Positions 6,026 through 7,515 of a stretch of DNA of 7,515 bases are shown here, in pieces (positions within the stretch are counted from its first letter, which is position 1; each line of letters begins with the position of its first letter). A program made the translations under genes and the position numbers. Under the pieces are notes generated by a model. The model saw only the letters and a program-made list of their open reading frames with translations. It had not been told where the DNA came from and made no database searches. Origin of the DNA: Candidatus Bathyarchaeota archaeon UBA185 (GTDB taxonomy: Archaea; Thermoproteota; Bathyarchaeia; 40CM-2-53-6). Location: contig DAFH01000001.1 of assembly GCA_002495485.1 (NCBI GenBank), positions 867 through 8,381 on the forward strand, read 5' to 3'.

Positions 6026-6499
6026 TTGGCTAATCCTCTAGAAAAGGAGCGACCGTTCGTCAGAGACAATCTGACCCGACTCAGGGTTGTGCTAGGCGGA
6101 AAGAAGGGACAGGCTTGGACGCTTATTGGGACCCCAATAGGACTAGCGTCTTGGTTTCCGACTTTCGTGAAGGGGAGAATAGTTCCGGGCAAGACCATCG
6201 AGTTTGGATGGTCGACCGGATCAGAGAAGCACCTCGTCCTCGACGTGAAGAGCGGGGAATCGTGGCAGATGGACTGGTGGGAGACCGGAAGCGTCCGCTA
6301 TTCCGTCAAGGGCGAGAATCCGACGATCTTCACGCTTGAAGCTCGTTATCCGAAGACGAGGAAAGGGAAACTTTGGCAGCAACAGGAGGCGGCCGGATGG
6401 GCATTCTTTCTGGCCAACCTAAAGTCTAGGTCGATGAGGGGTCCAGACCTTAGAAACAAGAATCCTAAGTATTCCTGGCCGAAAGGATTCGTCGACTAA
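6026..6499 (+). CDS. SRPBCC / AHSA1-like (START-fold) protein, 157 aa
   Basis: Probably a small helix-grip protein with a hydrophobic ligand pocket; its ligand and role are unknown. Seen: an N-terminal helix and strand, then the segment LASWFPTFVKGRIVPGKTIE (40-59), which fits the AHSA1 pattern of a Trp-Phe-Pro after the first helix and a 'G..I..G..I.F.W' strand ending at Trp62. Alternating strands follow through about 108. YPKTRKGK then leads into a C-terminal helix with GWAFFLANLKS (124-134), the family's long closing helix. There is no signal peptide or membrane segment. Start: an in-frame TGA lies three codons upstream, so TTG 6026 is the only available start; there is no ribosome-binding site. 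An ATG at 6016 is out of frame by one base and yields only a five-residue peptide, so a one-base error in the TTTCCC run should be considered. Fold assignment is moderate. Confidence 0.75.
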   Translation: MANPLEKERPFVRDNLTRLRVVLGGKKGQAWTLIGTPIGLASWFPTFVKGRIVPGKTIEFGWSTGSEKHLVLDVKSGESWQMDWWETGSVRYSVKGENPTIFTLEARYPKTRKGKLWQQQEAAGWAFFLANLKSRSMRGPDLRNKNPKYSWPKGFVD

Positions 6500-6564
6500 G
6501 GCTCGCCGACGCAAGAACATTGGTCCAGACGACCTGATTCATCGTCCGCGGGGCCGCAGAAACC

Positions 6565-6570
6565 CATATG
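6565..6570 (+). promoter_or_regulatory. Candidate TATA box for the flavin split-barrel gene
   Basis: CATATG, a short AT element in an otherwise GC-rich 94-base gap (6500-6593). A start 26 bases on falls at 6593-6594, on the ATG, so the mRNA may be leaderless; this agrees with the absence of a ribosome-binding site. Confidence 0.3.
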
Positions 6571-6593
6571 TCCACTCGCATGTCCTTCGAGAC

Positions 6594-7034
6594 ATGCCTT
6601 CTCAGCTTCCAAAAACCATATTCCCAGCATTGGAGAATCGGAGAATCGGTTCTGCCGCAATTGTGGCAACGGTTGACAAGGACGGGAGTCCACACACGGC
6701 TCCATTTGGAAGCTTGTGCGTTGTCTCTCCAACTACTCTCCGGTTCGGATGCGACCGGAAACATGACACCTATGCGAACATTCGCCGCAACGGAAAAGCG
6801 ACAGTCTCTCTTGTAGCTCCTCCCGATATTGCGCTGAGCGTTAAGGGAAAAGCGAGGGTCTTGAAAGAGAGAATGAATCTCGTGGAGAGTGATGCGATTA
6901 TTGAGATTGAAGTTGAGGATGTCAAAGACGATCTCATACCAGGAGCCTTCATCGTGAGCGGGATTCTATACTCTTCAGCGCACCACGTGAAGGAGTTCAT
7001 CGGGTTGTACGTGGACGAAGTAAAATCAGCCTAA
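6594..7034 (+). CDS. Pyridoxamine-5'-phosphate-oxidase-like FMN/F420 split-barrel protein, 146 aa
   Basis: A cytoplasmic split-barrel protein likely to bind FMN, F420 or a related flavin as a dimer and to act as a small oxidoreductase or cofactor-binding protein. Seen: an N-terminal helix, then IGSAAIVATVDKDGSPHTAP (18-37), the family signature in which a strand is followed by a 'DGSPH.AP' turn; LRFGCDRKHDTYANIRRNGK, the usual 'K.T..N+..NGK' phosphate-binding segment; and the barrel strands ATVSLVAPP and KGKARVL. Length is typical of small archaeal members (130-150). It is not a true PdxH, which is longer and has a distinct C-terminal motif. Start ATG 6594 lacks a ribosome-binding site but fits a leaderless transcript. 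It is 94 bases after the SRPBCC gene on the same strand, apparently with its own promoter. Confidence 0.82.
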   Translation: MPSQLPKTIFPALENRRIGSAAIVATVDKDGSPHTAPFGSLCVVSPTTLRFGCDRKHDTYANIRRNGKATVSLVAPPDIALSVKGKARVLKERMNLVESDAIIEIEVEDVKDDLIPGAFIVSGILYSSAHHVKEFIGLYVDEVKSA

Positions 7035-7079
7035 ACTATCCAGGCAAGGGTAGCCGTTTTCAAATCGATCCTAGGGTTC

Positions 7080-7087
7080 TTTATATC
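7080..7087 (+). promoter_or_regulatory. TATA box of the secreted-protein gene
   Basis: TTTATATC, the best archaeal TATA match in the window, in the 92-base gap after the split-barrel gene. The predicted start near 7110 leaves a 17-base leader before ATG 7127. A TTTT run at 7057-7060 may end the preceding transcript. Confidence 0.5.
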
Positions 7088-7126
7088 GAGCGGGCGAGAT
7101 CTAGACCATTGCGAAGTCACTGAGTA

Positions 7127-7515
7127 ATGCGCTTTCTAGTCGCGGCAGTTTTGTTAGCCTCGGCGGTATTGTTGGTTGGACACGTCTCTGCCGCACTGGT
7201 TGGTCCCACACAAGGATATGCGACGTACCAGATTAGTCTGACCAGTCAGCAGGTTCAGCCTGAGACCTTTATTCTAAACGAATCTGCTCTACCAACCAGC
7301 CAAAGCGGCCTTGTCCAAGTAACAATCACTCTACGATCAAGCGTCCAGAACGCAACCTACTCCAACACTATTAACTCCACTTCGCTTCCCGAGATTTTCC
7401 CATACCTTGTAGATATCAACAACGAATCCATTTCATACGGCACCAATGGGATATTGGTTGCCGTGCATGCCGAGAATATTGGAAGCGCAAAGATCGCGTT
7501 CAATGGAGGAACCTA
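7127..7515 (+). CDS. Sec-exported, probably N-glycosylated surface protein, N-terminal part, cut by window edge
   Basis: The first 129 codons of a gene that continues past 7515. It begins MRFLVAAVLLASAVLLVGHV: one basic residue, a hydrophobic core of about 16 residues, and a VSA-A site, so a Sec signal peptide cleaved after about residue 22 is likely. The mature part is rich in Ser, Thr, Asn and Gln, with alternating beta-type stretches (LVQVTITLRSS, GILVAVHAENIG) that suggest an extracellular beta-sandwich. Four Asn-X-Ser/Thr sequons are present (Asn51, 75, 83, 99), dense for 107 residues and fitting archaeal surface glycosylation. No cysteines and no recognisable family. Codon use is more AT-rich than in the upstream genes, as is common for such proteins. 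It could be an S-layer-associated or cell-envelope protein; the missing C-terminus, which might hold an anchor, would decide. Confidence 0.75.
   Translation, partial: MRFLVAAVLLASAVLLVGHVSAALVGPTQGYATYQISLTSQQVQPETFILNESALPTSQSGLVQVTITLRSSVQNATYSNTINSTSLPEIFPYLVDINNESISYGTNGILVAVHAENIGSAKIAFNGGT

Noticed and set aside
6465..6764. Minus-strand frame with a CxxC pair across the SRPBCC/split-barrel junction
   Set aside because: It spans two well-supported plus-strand genes and the Cys pair is isolated; best read as a shadow.

Overview
The window looks archaeal. Most genes are preceded by a short TATA-like box (TTTATATC, TTTATCTA, TTATAGTC and similar) about 26 bases from a likely transcription start that falls on or just before the start codon. 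Three genes appear to begin with TTG. The gene content also fits archaea: a HycI-type hydrogenase protease, a fused ADP-forming acyl-CoA synthetase, and a secreted protein rich in Asn-X-Ser/Thr sequons. A lineage in the TACK group (thaumarchaeal or bathyarchaeal relatives) is my best guess, from protein flavour only and with low confidence.

Left part (1-1113, minus strand): an operon running out of the window. In transcription order it holds a HycI-type [NiFe]-hydrogenase maturation protease, a NuoA-like three-helix membrane subunit, and the N-terminal part of a group 4-type [NiFe]-hydrogenase small subunit. The small subunit has the hydrogenase CxxC pattern, not the CC pair of complex I NuoB. 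With the protease, this points to a membrane-bound, complex I-like hydrogenase that carries a NuoA-type subunit.

Middle (1240-1843): a small helical protein of unknown function, divergent from the hydrogenase operon, and a tiny eight-cysteine putative zinc-binding protein converging on it.

Centre (1879-5958): a two-subunit family I CoA-transferase of the glutaconate CoA-transferase type (minus strand, subunits abutting as TAG-ATG). It diverges across 132 bases from a 700-residue fused acetyl/acyl-CoA synthetase (ADP-forming). Together they suggest CoA-ester chemistry on organic acids, with ATP made from, or spent on, acyl-CoA. The substrate cannot be read from the sequence.

Right part (6026-7515, plus strand): an SRPBCC/AHSA1-like ligand-binding protein, a pyridoxamine-5'-phosphate-oxidase-like flavin split-barrel protein, and the N-terminus of a Sec-exported, probably N-glycosylated surface protein that runs off the window. 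Each appears to have its own promoter.

No tRNA, rRNA, CRISPR array, insertion sequence or attachment site is visible. No gene-free stretch exceeds 132 bases. I do not see a clearly unprecedented system. The best lead is the hydrogenase with a degenerate NuoA-like subunit, followed by the CoA-transferase/synthetase divergon.
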